A stretch of 64,000 nucleotides of DNA, from positions 124,001 through 188,000 of the forward strand of contig NZ_JAGIZB010000002.1 in assembly GCF_017813395.1 (NCBI RefSeq). The letters are read 5' to 3'. Made by a program: the position numbers and the translations under genes. Of the stretch, positions 54,000 through 63,049 are shown one piece after another. This DNA comes from Pararoseomonas baculiformis (GTDB lineage: Bacteria; Pseudomonadota; Alphaproteobacteria; Acetobacterales; Acetobacteraceae). Every line of letters starts with the position of its first letter. Position 1 is the first letter of the stretch. The notes under the pieces are model-generated. The model saw only the letters and a program-made list of their open reading frames with translations, was not told where the DNA came from and ran no database searches.

Positions 54000-55340
54000 A
54001 TGAAGACGGAGTTCACCGAGGCGCAGCTGGCCGATCCCGATATCCGCGAGTCCAACAAGATCCTGCGGACCTGCGTGCATTGCGGCTTCTGCACGGCCAC
54101 CTGCCCGACCTTCGTGCTGCTGGGCGATGAGCTGGATAGCCCGCGCGGGCGGATCTACCTCATCAAGGACATGCTGGAATCCGGCCGCGCCGCCTCCAAG
54201 GAGGAGGTGGTGCATGTGGATCGCTGCCTCTCCTGCCTGTCCTGCATGACCACCTGCCCGAGCGGGGTGCACTACATGCACCTGGTGGACCATGCGCGGC
54301 ACCACATCGAGGAAACCTACAGGCGCCCGCTGATGGAGCGGCTGATCCGGGCGACGCTCGCGGTGGTGCTGCCCCGCCCGGCGCTGTTCCGGGCCGCGCT
54401 GGCGGGGGCCCGTCTGGCCCAGCCCGTGAAGGCGCTGCTCACCGGCCGGTCCACGACCGTGAAACGCCTCCGCGCGATGCTGGACCTGGCGCCCTCCGTG
54501 GTGCCGCCGCCGGGCCCCTCGGCCACGGCCATGGTGCACCGGGCCGAGGGCGTGCGGCGCGGGCGCGTGGCGCTGCTGACGGGCTGCGCGCAGACCGTGC
54601 TCGCCCCTTCCATCAACGAGGCGACGATCCGCCTGCTGACGCGGATGGGGATCGAGGTGGTGGTGACGGCCGGGCAGGGATGCTGCGGCGCGCTGACGCA
54701 CCATATGGGGCGCCAGGATTCCTCCCATGCGCTGGCGCGGCGGAACATCGATGCCTGGGTGCGGGAGGCGGAAGGCGAGGGCCTGGACGCGATCGTCATC
54801 AATGCCTCGGGCTGCGGCACGACGGTGAAGGACTACGGGCACATGTTCCGCGAGGCGGAGCCGGGGCTGCGCGACCGCGCGGCGCGGGTGGCCGAGCTGG
54901 CCAAGGATGTCTCCGAGGTGCTGGCGATGTTCGACTACCAGCCGGCGCGGGAGCCCCCCGGCATCGCGGTGGCCTATCACGCCGCCTGCTCGCTGCAGCA
55001 TGGGCAGCAGATCACGGGCGTGCCGAAATCGCTGCTGGAAAATGCGGGGTTCGAGGTGCGCGTGCCGGCCGAGGCGCATCTCTGCTGCGGCAGCGCGGGC
55101 ACCTACAACATCCTGCAGCCCGAGATTGCCGGGAAGCTGCGGGACCGCAAGCTGGGCTTCCTGCACAGGACCGGGGCGGACATCGTTGCCTCCGGTAATA
55201 TCGGCTGCCTCACGCAATTGGGTGGTGGCGGGCTGCCGGTGGCGCATACGGTGGAGCTGCTGGACTGGATGGCAGGCGGCCCGGCGCCGGCGGCCGTGAT
55301 GGCGGCGCGCGCCCGGCAGGAGACCCTGGCGGCGGAGTAG
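54000..55340 (+). CDS. glcF: Glycolate oxidase iron-sulfur subunit GlcF
   Basis: 446 residues. Two [4Fe-4S] motifs lie at the N-terminus: C25/C28/C31/C35 in [13 protein letters not shown] and C76/C79/C82/C86 in [14 protein letters not shown]. The two CCG domains follow ([11 protein letters not shown] and [10 protein letters not shown]). It passes electrons from GlcDE to the quinone pool. It sits about 7.5 kb from glcE; the genes between are unrelated. GGGGGAAG precedes the ATG. Confidence 0.94.
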   Translation: MKTEFTEAQLADPDIRESNKILRTCVHCGFCTATCPTFVLLGDELDSPRGRIYLIKDMLESGRAASKEEVVHVDRCLSCLSCMTTCPSGVHYMHLVDHARHHIEETYRRPLMERLIRATLAVVLPRPALFRAALAGARLAQPVKALLTGRSTTVKRLRAMLDLAPSVVPPPGPSATAMVHRAEGVRRGRVALLTGCAQTVLAPSINEATIRLLTRMGIEVVVTAGQGCCGALTHHMGRQDSSHALARRNIDAWVREAEGEGLDAIVINASGCGTTVKDYGHMFREAEPGLRDRAARVAELAKDVSEVLAMFDYQPAREPPGIAVAYHAACSLQHGQQITGVPKSLLENAGFEVRVPAEAHLCCGSAGTYNILQPEIAGKLRDRKLGFLHRTGADIVASGNIGCLTQLGGGGLPVAHTVELLDWMAGGPAPAAVMAARARQETLAAE

Positions 55341-55367
55341 CGCCGCCAGGCCGAGAAGGAGGACGGG

Positions 55368-56000
55368 ATGCGGCGCTTTGCTGGGATGACGGCGCTCTTG
55401 CTCATGCTCTCGGGCGCTGCCCCGGCGCAGGTGCTGCCCATACCCGGCGCGCCCGGGGTGGCCCCGGCGATCCCGCCCCCCGCCGTGCCCATGCCGCGTC
55501 CGGGCGCGGCGGAGCAGCGGCGCGAGGAGCTGAACCGGCTCATGGACGCCCTCGCCAAGGCTCCGGACGAGACCTCGGCCGCACCGCTCCAGGCCCGGAT
55601 CCAGCAGCTCTGGGCCGAGGGCGGAACGCCTGCCGTCGGACTGCTCCTCCGCAAGGGGCTGCGGGCCATGGAGGCCAATGCGCTGGAGGAGGCGGTGGAG
55701 GACCTGGATGCCGCCATCGTGCTGCAGCCGGATTTCGCCGAATCCTGGGTGCTGCGGGCGCAGGCCCAGGCGGCCGCCGGAGACCGCCGCGCGGCGGCCG
55801 CGGATCTGCGGGAGGCCCTGCGGCTGGAGCCGCGGCATTTCGGCGCGCTGCTCGCCCTTTCCCAACTTCAGGAAGAAGCCGGGGACTCGCCAGGGGCGCT
55901 GCGGAGCCTGGAGGCGGCGCTGCGAATTCATCCGCAGCTGCCCGGGGGCGCGCAGCGCCGGCGGGAGCTGCGGCGCCGGGCGCAGGGGGATGCGACCTGA
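55368..56000 (+). CDS. Secreted TPR protein
   Basis: 210 residues. A signal peptide (1-21, APAQ) and a Pro/Ala linker (about 24-50) precede two or three tetratricopeptide repeats (about 95-200): [22 protein letters not shown] and [22 protein letters not shown]. It is probably a periplasmic scaffold. It starts 28 bases after glcF with a strong AAGGAGG, so it may share that transcript. Confidence 0.85.
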   Translation: MRRFAGMTALLLMLSGAAPAQVLPIPGAPGVAPAIPPPAVPMPRPGAAEQRREELNRLMDALAKAPDETSAAPLQARIQQLWAEGGTPAVGLLLRKGLRAMEANALEEAVEDLDAAIVLQPDFAESWVLRAQAQAAAGDRRAAAADLREALRLEPRHFGALLALSQLQEEAGDSPGALRSLEAALRIHPQLPGGAQRRRELRRRAQGDAT

Positions 56001-56058
56001 GCCATTCCGCCGCAACGGGCGGATGGCCCCTGCGGCGGCGCATGGGCGACATGACGGC

Positions 56059-57147
56059 ATGCGCGACACAGCCGAACTGACCATCTCCCACCCGGACGAG
56101 GAAGCGCTCTGGCAGTCGCTCCTGCGGCGCGAGGCCGTTCCCGGCTGGTTCTATGGCGTGACGAGCCAGCGGATCGTCTGCCGGCTGGGTTGCCCGGCGC
56201 GCCCGCCCCTGCGGCGGCATGTGCGCTTCTTCCCGGGCGTGGCCGAGGCGGTGGGGGAAGGTTTCCGCCCCTGCCGCCGCTGCGATCCGGACGGGGCGCG
56301 GGCCGCGATCCATGCCGGCGCGGTGCGGATGGCCTGTGCGGCAATGGAGGCAGCGATCGAAGCGGGGGAGGATCTGCCCTCCCTGGCCGATCTGGCCGCG
56401 CGGGCGGGTTATGCGCGCCACCATTTCCTGCGGCTGTTCCGGGAGGTGGCGGGGCTGACCCCCCATGCCTATGCGGCGGCGCTGCGAGCGCGGCGGCTGG
56501 GCCAGGCACTGGCGGAGGGCGAGCGGGTGGTGGATGCGGTGATCGGGGCCGGGTTTTCGAGCGAGAGCCGGGTCTATGAGGATGGGGCGCGGCTGCTGGG
56601 CATGACGCCCGGCACCGCACGGCGGGGCGGGGCGGGCGAGGTGATCCGGACCGCTTTCGGGGAAAGCGCGCTGGGACCCGTGATGGTGGGGCTGACGGCG
56701 CGGGGGGTCTGCGCGATCGAGTTCGGGGAGGACGAGGCGGCGTTGCGGCGCTCCCTCGCGGCCCGCTTCCCCCAGGCGCGGATCGAACCGGCGGACGAGG
56801 CGGCGCAGGGCGCCGTCGCGCGCGTGCTGGAATGGGTCCGGGAGCCGCGGGCCGCCCTGGATCTCCCGCTGGACCTGCGCGGAACGGCATTCCAGAAGCG
56901 GGTTTGGGAAGCCCTGCGGTCCATTCCGCCCGGCGATACGCTGGACTACGCGGAACTGGCGACGCGGCTGGGAATGCCGCGTGGAGCGCGGGCCGTGGCA
57001 CGGGCCTGCGCCAGCAACGGCATTGCCCTGGCCGTTCCCTGCCACCGGGTCATCGGCCGGGACGGGGCGCTGCGCGGCTACCGATGGGGGCTGGAGCGCA
57101 AGGCGGCGCTGCTGGCGCGCGAGGGCGGGACCGCCACGGCGAAGTAA
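56059..57147 (+). CDS. ada: Bifunctional DNA repair regulator Ada (methylphosphotriester acceptor, AraC-type HTH, O6-methylguanine transferase)
   Basis: 362 residues with all three modules. The zinc-binding methyl-acceptor domain has C41, C45, C72 and C75 (in CRLGC and CRRC). The AraC-type HTH covers about 90-190. The C-terminal MGMT domain has the active cysteine in [15 protein letters not shown] (C328). It repairs alkylated DNA and, when its N-terminal Cys is methylated, activates the adaptive response. An ATG 36 bases upstream is in frame; 56059 was preferred as it starts at the family N-terminus. Neighbouring alkA or alkB is absent. Confidence 0.93.
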   Translation: MRDTAELTISHPDEEALWQSLLRREAVPGWFYGVTSQRIVCRLGCPARPPLRRHVRFFPGVAEAVGEGFRPCRRCDPDGARAAIHAGAVRMACAAMEAAIEAGEDLPSLADLAARAGYARHHFLRLFREVAGLTPHAYAAALRARRLGQALAEGERVVDAVIGAGFSSESRVYEDGARLLGMTPGTARRGGAGEVIRTAFGESALGPVMVGLTARGVCAIEFGEDEAALRRSLAARFPQARIEPADEAAQGAVARVLEWVREPRAALDLPLDLRGTAFQKRVWEALRSIPPGDTLDYAELATRLGMPRGARAVARACASNGIALAVPCHRVIGRDGALRGYRWGLERKAALLAREGGTATAK

Positions 57148-57244
57148 CGAGTTCATCTCGCGTGGCGCGACACGCCCTGCCAACATGCCCGGACAACAGG
57201 CCGGGCCGGTCCCGAGTCCCGGCCCGCAACGGGAGGGCAGACGC

Positions 57245-57499
57245 GTGCAGCGGCATCCGACCTATGATGATCCCTTCCGCCGGCGCGGCGCCCGGCCGGG
57301 GCGCGAGGCGGCCGTGGGCCGCTTCGCCGAGGCGGAGATGGCGCCCTGGGATCCCAGCGGCCCGCCGGACGAATGGACCGAGGATGAGCGAAAGGGCGCT
57401 GCCGTGCTGCGCGCCGTGCGGCTTCTGCTGTGGCTGACAGTGGTCGGCGCCATCGCCGCCCTGGCCGTTGGCCTCTGGCGAGTATTCCTCGGGGAATAG
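57245..57499 (+). CDS. Small membrane protein
   Basis: 84 residues from GTG with GGAGGG about 9 bases upstream. A hydrophilic N-terminal 55 residues (YDDPFRRRG, WDPSGPPDEWTEDE) precede one TM helix (LLLWLTVVGAIAALAVGLW) close to the C-terminus, giving a tail-anchored topology. Unknown family. No ATG is available in frame before the TM. Confidence 0.6.
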   Translation: MQRHPTYDDPFRRRGARPGREAAVGRFAEAEMAPWDPSGPPDEWTEDERKGAAVLRAVRLLLWLTVVGAIAALAVGLWRVFLGE

Positions 57500-57565
57500 G
57501 CCTCCCCGGCTCTGCGAATGGGGCGGCGCCGGGCGAGGCGGCGCCTCACCCAGCGCTCCCCGCCA

Positions 57566-57994
57566 CTACGGGCGGGGCCGTGTCGGCGCCGCGGCCGGCG
57601 GGGCCTGGGGCGCGGTGCGGGCAGGCGGCGCCTCGACCGGGGTGAGGTTCTCCGTGCCGATGGCGCTGCTGCCGACGATCGTCCACTGGCCGGTCATGCC
57701 GCCATCAGAGGTGACCTGATAGATGGCGATGCCGGGCGACTGGCCCAGGGTGAAGCCGATGGAGAAGACGGGCCCGGCCGACATGCCATAGCCCTCGAAG
57801 CGGTTCTCGCCGATCTGCCAGGCCACGCGCCAGGAAGCGAGGCCGACCTGCTGGATCAGCATCTGGCCGGTATAGGCCGAGCCGTCCGGGTTGGTGCCGT
57901 TGACCTGGTAGAGCCCGTTCCGCTGGGCCTGGGCCGGAACCGCCAGCAGGGCCAGGCCGGAAGCCGCCAGGGCGGCCATCGCGATACGCTTCAT
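57566..57994 (-). CDS. Small secreted protein of unknown function
   Basis: 142 residues. The signal peptide MKRIAMAALAASGLALLAVP ends near AQAQ. The mature domain is beta-rich (GLYQVNGTNPDGSAYTGQML, WQIGENRFEGYGM), followed by a Pro/Ala tail. Its repeated G-x-Y and G-Q-W/I-V pattern hints at a lipocalin- or avidin-like barrel, but I do not recognise a family. The ATG at 57994 was chosen: GAGG lies 6 bases upstream, while the two other ATGs are badly spaced. Confidence 0.7.
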   Translation of the reverse strand: MKRIAMAALAASGLALLAVPAQAQRNGLYQVNGTNPDGSAYTGQMLIQQVGLASWRVAWQIGENRFEGYGMSAGPVFSIGFTLGQSPGIAIYQVTSDGGMTGQWTIVGSSAIGTENLTPVEAPPARTAPQAPPAAAPTRPRP

Positions 57995-58020
57995 CATCGT
58001 CCTCATGCCACGCCATCCCA

Positions 58021-58052
58021 GGCGCCCCTGCCATATGCGGCGCAGGGGCGCC
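58021..58052 (-). terminator. Hairpin between pyruvate kinase and the secreted protein
   Basis: An 11-bp perfect stem (GGCGCCCCTGC/GCAGGGGCGCC) with a 10-base loop lies 27 bases past the pyruvate kinase stop. There is no T tract. Confidence 0.55.
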
Positions 58053-58078
58053 TCCTGTGAATGGGGATCGGTAACGCG

Positions 58079-59713
58079 CTAATCCACGATGGCGACGCGC
58101 AGGGCGTTTGTGGTGCCGGGTGTCCCGAAGGGCACGCCTGCCACCACCACCACCTCGTCGCCCGCTGTGGCGAAACCCTCCGTTGCCGCGGCGCGCACGC
58201 CCTTGGCCACCATGTCCGTCATGCTGGACGGCTCCTTGCTCGGCACGGGGTGCACGCCCCAGACCAGGGCGAGGCGGCGCGCCGTGCGCTCGCTGGCGGT
58301 CATGCCGATGATGGGCGCGCCAGGGCGCTCCCGCGCCACGCGCAGCACGGTGGACCCGGTGGAGGTGAAGGCGGCGATCGCCTCGGCGTCGATGGTGGTG
58401 GCCACCTGCCGCGCGGCGGCCGCGATGGCGTCGGAGGAGGTGTGGCGCGGATCGGGGCGGTTGTTGTCCGTGATGGCGCGCCAGCCCGGGTCCTGCTCGG
58501 TTCGGGCGACGATGCGGTCCATGATGTTCACCGCCTCGAAGGGGAACTGTCCGGCGGCAGTCTCGGCCGAGAGCATCACGGCATCCGCCCCGTCGAAGAC
58601 GGCGGTGGCCACGTCGCTCGCCTCAGCGCGGGTGGGTGTGGGGGCGGAGATCATGCTCTCCAGCATCTGGGTGGCCACCACCACGGGCAGGCCGCGCGTG
58701 CGGGCGCCACGAATGATGCGCTTCTGAATCAGCGGCACCTCCTCGGGCGGGCATTCCACGCCCAGGTCGCCGCGGGCGACCATGACGGCATCGGCGATGT
58801 CCAGGATGGCGTCCATCTGCTCGACCGCCTGGGGCTTCTCCATCTTCACCATGATCCAGGCGCGGCCATCGGCGATTGCCTTGGCCTCGGCCACGTCCTC
58901 CGGCCGCTGGACGAAGGAGAGGCCGATGAACTCCACGCCCTGGTCCAGGGCGAAGGCTAGGTCGGCCCGGTCCTTCTCGGTCAGGGCGGGGATGGGGAGG
59001 GCGACATCGGGCACGTTCACGCCCTTGCGGTCCGAAAGCGGGCCGCCGACGAGCACCTCGGTTTCCAGATGGTCGTCGCGCTGGCGGGTCACGCCGAGGC
59101 GGAGCTTGCCGTCATCCAGCAGCAGTGTGGTGCCGATGCGGGCCGCATGGATGATCTCGGGGTGCGGGAGCTGCACGCGGCGGACATCGCCGGGGACAGG
59201 GGAGAGGTCCAGGCGGAAGGGCTGGCCGGTCTGGAGCTGGACACGGCCGCCGGCGAACTTGCCGACGCGAAGCTTCGGGCCCTGCACATCGGCCAGGATG
59301 CCGATCGGGCGGCCGGTGCGGCGCTCGATCTCGCGGATCGTCACGATCCGGGCGGCGTGGTCCTCATGCGAGCCGTGCGAGAAGTTCAGGCGGAAGATAT
59401 CGGCGCCGGCGCGGAACAGGCGCTCGATGACCTCGGGCGAGGTGCTGGCCGGGCCCAGGGTGGCGATGATCTTGGTGCGCCGGCGGCGGCGGATCGGAAT
59501 GCGGCTGGCCAAGCGGGACGCTCCTGGGGGCTTGGGATCGGGTTGGAAGAGCGTTTCGGGCGCGACATCCATGATGCGCGCTACCTCCTCGACACGCTCA
59601 GGCGGGATGCGGCGCCACTGGGACACGGCGGCGGTGGAGATACCCAGGCCGGCCGCAATCCGGGTGACGGCGCCGCGCTGGGCGAGCAGGGTTTCGAGGG
59701 ACTTGTCGCGCAT
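58079..59713 (-). CDS. pyk: Pyruvate kinase with an N-terminal Cro/YdaS-like helix-turn-helix domain
   Basis: 544 residues in one uninterrupted frame. Residues 1-58 resemble the YdaS/Cro HTH: QRGAVTRIAAGLGIS, then TAAVSQWRRIPPERVEE, ending LFQPDP. A linker (59-78) with a run of Arg leads into the pyruvate kinase catalytic domain, which starts RTKIIATLGPAS. It carries LNFSHGSHEDH, ILADVQGPKLRVGKF, MVARGDLGVE, VVATQMLESM and AEASDVATAVFDGADAVMLS. The PK allosteric C-terminal domain completes it. PK makes pyruvate and ATP from PEP. The natural reading is a fusion; a TTG at 59512 with AGGAG 8 bases before it could also yield PK alone. It follows glycerate kinase by 56 bases on the same strand. 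Confidence 0.9.
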   Translation of the reverse strand: MRDKSLETLLAQRGAVTRIAAGLGISTAAVSQWRRIPPERVEEVARIMDVAPETLFQPDPKPPGASRLASRIPIRRRRRTKIIATLGPASTSPEVIERLFRAGADIFRLNFSHGSHEDHAARIVTIREIERRTGRPIGILADVQGPKLRVGKFAGGRVQLQTGQPFRLDLSPVPGDVRRVQLPHPEIIHAARIGTTLLLDDGKLRLGVTRQRDDHLETEVLVGGPLSDRKGVNVPDVALPIPALTEKDRADLAFALDQGVEFIGLSFVQRPEDVAEAKAIADGRAWIMVKMEKPQAVEQMDAILDIADAVMVARGDLGVECPPEEVPLIQKRIIRGARTRGLPVVVATQMLESMISAPTPTRAEASDVATAVFDGADAVMLSAETAAGQFPFEAVNIMDRIVARTEQDPGWRAITDNNRPDPRHTSSDAIAAAARQVATTIDAEAIAAFTSTGSTVLRVARERPGAPIIGMTASERTARRLALVWGVHPVPSKEPSSMTDMVAKGVRAAATEGFATAGDEVVVVAGVPFGTPGTTNALRVAIVD

Positions 59714-59720
59714 GGCCCCC

Positions 59721-59737
59721 ACTTAGGTGGTTTAAGT
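59721..59737. promoter_or_regulatory. Inverted repeat just upstream of the HTH-pyruvate kinase gene
   Basis: ACTTA-GGTGGTT-TAAGT has perfect 5-base arms. It ends 7 bases before the gene start, and AAGTTA is repeated at 59734-59739 and 59772-59777. It could be an operator for the HTH domain encoded by the gene itself; this is inference. Confidence 0.35.
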
Positions 59738-59769
59738 TAACTCTTCGAGGGGGCTGGAGCTTACAAATA

Positions 59770-61050
59770 CTAAGTTATGATGACAGCCCGGAAGTCGTTC
59801 ACATTGGTCAGCGTGGGCCCGGTGACCACAATGTCTCCCACAGCCTTGAACACATGGTGGCTGCGGTGGTTCGCAAGCGCGCCGATCGGATCGATGCCCG
59901 CCTGCCGGCTGCGGGCCAGGGTATCCGGCGTGGCAATGGCGCCTGCATTGTCCTCTGACCCATCAATGCCGTCGGTATCGGCCATCAGGGCCCAGATCCC
60001 CGGATGCCCGGCCAGGGAGGCGGCGAGGCCGAGCAGCGCTTCGCCATTGCGTCCCCCCGCACCCTGGGCGCCGCCGAGGGTGACGGTCGTCTCCCCGCCA
60101 GAGAGAAGGACGGCCGGGCCGCGCACCGGCAGGCCGTGGGCGGCGACCGAGCGGGCAATGCCGGCGAGCAGCGTGCCGGCCTCGCGTGCCTCGCCCTCCA
60201 GCGCGTCGCCGAGGATGAGTGGCGTGAGGCCGAGCCCCTCTGCCTCGCGCGCGGCGGCCTTCAGCGCCATCAGCGGCGTGGCGATCAGGTGGTACTCCGC
60301 GCGGGCAAGTCGGGGGTCCCCCGGCTTGGGGGATTCGTCCCCGGCCGCTTCCAGATGCGCGCGGACGGCGTCCGGCAGGGCGATGCCGTAGCGCGCGACA
60401 ATGGCGCGGGCATCGGCGAAGCTGCTGGGATCAGGCACCGTCGGGCCGGAGGCGATGGCAGCCGGGTCGTCCCCGGGCACGTCGGAGATGGCAAGGGTGA
60501 CAATCCGGGCCGGCCATGCCGCGGCCGCCAGGCGCCCGCCCTTGATGGCCGAGAGATGGCGGCGGACCACATTCATCTCGTTGATCGTGGCCCCGCAGGC
60601 GAGCAGGGCGCGGTTGACGGCCTGCTTGTCGGCCAGGGTCAGGCCGGGGGCAGCCAGCGGCATGAGCGCGGAGCCGCCGCCGGAGATCAGGGCGAGGACG
60701 AGGTCATCCTCCGTCAGCCCTTCAACGGCCTCCAGGATCCTGGCTGCGGCCTTCTCGCCGGCGGCATCCGGAACGGGGTGGGAGGCCTCCACCACCTCGA
60801 TCCGGGCGGTGGGAACGGCATGGCCATAGCGTGTGACGACGAGGCCCTGCATCGGCACCTCCGGCCAGGCGGCTTCCAGTGCCGCCGCCATGACGGCCGA
60901 GGACTTCCCGGCGCCGACCACCACGACACGGCCCTTGGGGCGCTCCGGCAGGAAGCCGGCCAGGATGGCCCGGGGATCAGCGCTGCGCACGGCGGCATCG
61001 AAAAGGCGGCGCAGCGCGACGCGGGCGCGCGCATCATCCCATTGGCTCAA
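59770..61050 (-). CDS. gck: Glycerate 2-kinase (GckA/TtuD family)
   Basis: A 426-residue member of the DUF4147/MOFRL family. The N-terminal domain has GAGKSSAVMAAAL and the glycine-rich LISGGGSALMPLAAPG; NEMNVVRRHLSAIKGGRLA is the conserved active-site stretch. The C-terminal MOFRL domain has LLSGGETTVTLG and AGGRNGE. It phosphorylates D-glycerate to 2-phosphoglycerate. TtuD of this family belongs to tartrate use in Agrobacterium, and a tartrate dehydrogenase-like gene is nearby. The pyruvate kinase gene follows directly. Confidence 0.92.
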   Translation of the reverse strand: MSQWDDARARVALRRLFDAAVRSADPRAILAGFLPERPKGRVVVVGAGKSSAVMAAALEAAWPEVPMQGLVVTRYGHAVPTARIEVVEASHPVPDAAGEKAAARILEAVEGLTEDDLVLALISGGGSALMPLAAPGLTLADKQAVNRALLACGATINEMNVVRRHLSAIKGGRLAAAAWPARIVTLAISDVPGDDPAAIASGPTVPDPSSFADARAIVARYGIALPDAVRAHLEAAGDESPKPGDPRLARAEYHLIATPLMALKAAAREAEGLGLTPLILGDALEGEAREAGTLLAGIARSVAAHGLPVRGPAVLLSGGETTVTLGGAQGAGGRNGEALLGLAASLAGHPGIWALMADTDGIDGSEDNAGAIATPDTLARSRQAGIDPIGALANHRSHHVFKAVGDIVVTGPTLTNVNDFRAVIIT

Positions 61051-61182
61051 CTCAGGCCCTCCCGTTCGCCGGCATCATGACCAGCCTTCCCCGCCGGGCA
61101 AGGTGGGGCCGTGGTGATTTCCGCTTGTGGTATGGAAGGTTGCATGGAAGAACGTCCCCGGGTGAGGAGACGGGCCTTGGCT

Positions 61183-61881
61183 TCAGTGGCCGCCGAGCCG
61201 CATGAGCGGCAGGGTGAGCGTTTGCAGGATCTCGGTGCTTGCGCGCTGGCGATGGGCGGAAAGGGCTGCGCGGGCGCCATCCGCATCACCGGCGCCGATG
61301 GCCGTGAGGATGCGCCCATGCTCCTCCGCCGAACCGCGGGGCTCCGGGCGAAGCGCCGCGGTGGCCAGCCGGGCGCGCTGGGCAAGATCGGCCGCTTCCT
61401 GCGCCAGCCGGGCGAGGCGGGCATTGCCGCATCCCTGGATGAGGGCACGGTGGAAGCGGTCATCGGCGCTGGCCCAGTCACGGCGGTCGCCGGCTTCCAG
61501 CGCGGCGCGCATGGCCTGGGTCGCCTCGGCCATCGCCGCGGTGGCGGCCGGGTTCGGATGGGTGGCCAGGCGCGCGGCGGCAGCGCCTTCCAGGGCGATC
61601 AGGATCTCGTATGTCTCGGCCATCCCCGTCGGGTCGATGGGCAGCACGCGGATTCCGCGGCGGGGCTGAACCTCCAGGAAGCCTTCGGATTGCAGGCGCA
61701 GCACGGCCTCGTGCACCGGCGTGCGGCTCATGCCGAGCTGCGCCGCCAGCTCCCCCTCGCTGGCCTGGTGGCCAGGGGGCAGCGTCATTTCGAGAAGCCG
61801 CACGCGCAGGGCGCGATAGGCGGATTCCCCAAGGCTCGTGCGCGCCTTCGCGTCCGGGTCGTCGATCATCGGGCCCGGCAT
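61183..61881 (-). CDS. GntR-family regulator (FCD type)
   Basis: About 232 residues. The N-terminal winged HTH (about 15-75) contains EGELAAQLGMSRTPVHEAVLRLQSEGFL, and the C-terminal FCD helical bundle has metal-site residues in the DRFHRALIQ and EEHGRILTAI segments. FCD GntR proteins respond to organic acids. It is divergent from the tartrate/malate dehydrogenase across 47 bases and upstream of glycerate kinase on its own strand, so it probably controls both. The start is not certain; ATGs at 61881 and 61869 are both possible. Confidence 0.88.
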   Translation of the reverse strand: MPGPMIDDPDAKARTSLGESAYRALRVRLLEMTLPPGHQASEGELAAQLGMSRTPVHEAVLRLQSEGFLEVQPRRGIRVLPIDPTGMAETYEILIALEGAAAARLATHPNPAATAAMAEATQAMRAALEAGDRRDWASADDRFHRALIQGCGNARLARLAQEAADLAQRARLATAALRPEPRGSAEEHGRILTAIGAGDADGARAALSAHRQRASTEILQTLTLPLMRLGGH

Positions 61882-61928
61882 GCCAGCCGACGCCCGGAAT
61901 TCCAACAGGCAAGGACAGGTTACTGATT

Positions 61929-63008
61929 ATGCGCCGTCACCGCATCGCCGCCATTCCCGCCGACGGGATCGGCAAGGAGGTCATCCCCGCCGGGCTTCGG
62001 GTGATGGAGGCGCTGGCCCGGCGCGATGGCGGCTTCGCGCTGGAGGTGGAAACCCTGCCCTGGGGCAGCGACTACTACCGCCAGAACGGCGTGATGATGC
62101 CGGAGGACGGGCTGGAGGCGCTGCGGAAGTTCGACGCGATCTATTTCGGCGCCGTGGGCGACCCGGATTTGCCGGACAGCATCACGCTCTGGGGCCTGCG
62201 GCTGAAGATCTGCCAGGGCTTCGACCAGTACGCGAATATCCGCCCGACCCGCGTCCTGCCCGGGCTGACGAGCCCGCTGCGCGCAGTGGAGCCCGGCGAC
62301 ATCGACTGGGTGATCGTCCGCGAGAACTCCGAGGGCGAGTATGCCGGCCATGGCGGCCGGGCGCATCGCGGGCACCCGGAGGAGGTCGCGACGGAGACCT
62401 CCATCTTCACCCGCGCGGGGGTGGAGCGGATCATGCGCGTGGCCTTCGACATCGCGCGCGCTCGGCCCCGCAAGCTGCTGACGGTCGTCACCAAGTCCAA
62501 CGCGCAGAAGCACGGCATGGTGATGTGGGACGACATCGCGGCCGAGGTGGCGCAGCACTACCCGGACGTGACCGTGGAGAAGGAGCTGGTGGACGCGATG
62601 GCGGCGCGCATGGTGCGCAAGCCCGCCAGCATCGACACAGTGGTCGCCACGAATCTCCATGCCGACATCCTCTCCGATCTTGCCGGCGCGGTGGCGGGCT
62701 CGCTGGGCGTGGCGCCGACGGCCAATCTCGATCCCTCGCGCCGCGCGCCCTCCATGTTCGAGCCGATCCATGGCTCGGCCTTCGACATCATGGGCAAGGG
62801 CATCGCCAACCCCGTCGCCACCTTCTGGACCGGGGCGATGATGCTGGAGCATCTGGGCGAGCCAGCCGCCGCCAAGGCGCTGATGGGCGCGGTGGAGCGG
62901 GTCTGCGCCGACGGCGTCCTCACCGCCGATCTCGGCGGGACGGCAGATACCGAAACCGTGACGCGCGCGGTGATCGCCGCGATCGAGGGAGCGAACGCTC
63001 CGGCCTGA
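61929..63008 (+). CDS. Tartrate dehydrogenase/D-malate dehydrogenase-type decarboxylating dehydrogenase
   Basis: 359 residues of the isocitrate/isopropylmalate dehydrogenase family. Visible are IPADGIGKEVIPAG at the N-terminus, LRLKICQGFDQYANIRP, VRENSEGEYAGHGGR, TVVTKSNAQKHGMVMW with the Lys that binds the carboxylate, and NLHADILSDLAGAVAGSLGVAP. The YANIRP and EGEYAGHGG forms fit the tartrate dehydrogenase/D-malate enzyme (TtuC/DmlA) better than LeuB. These enzymes produce glycerate from meso-tartrate and pyruvate from D-malate. It starts 47 bases from the divergent GntR gene and is followed 42 bases later by the Bug protein. Confidence 0.88.
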   Translation: MRRHRIAAIPADGIGKEVIPAGLRVMEALARRDGGFALEVETLPWGSDYYRQNGVMMPEDGLEALRKFDAIYFGAVGDPDLPDSITLWGLRLKICQGFDQYANIRPTRVLPGLTSPLRAVEPGDIDWVIVRENSEGEYAGHGGRAHRGHPEEVATETSIFTRAGVERIMRVAFDIARARPRKLLTVVTKSNAQKHGMVMWDDIAAEVAQHYPDVTVEKELVDAMAARMVRKPASIDTVVATNLHADILSDLAGAVAGSLGVAPTANLDPSRRAPSMFEPIHGSAFDIMGKGIANPVATFWTGAMMLEHLGEPAAAKALMGAVERVCADGVLTADLGGTADTETVTRAVIAAIEGANAPA

Positions 63009-63049
63009 CTTCCGTGCCAGAGTGAAACCAACAAAGGAGGAATCGTCCC

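Noticed and set aside
61051-61182. ATGGAAGGTTGC then ATGGAAGA tandem words before the glycerate kinase gene
   Set aside because: They resemble a weak direct repeat, but the match to FCD-type GntR sites is not convincing.
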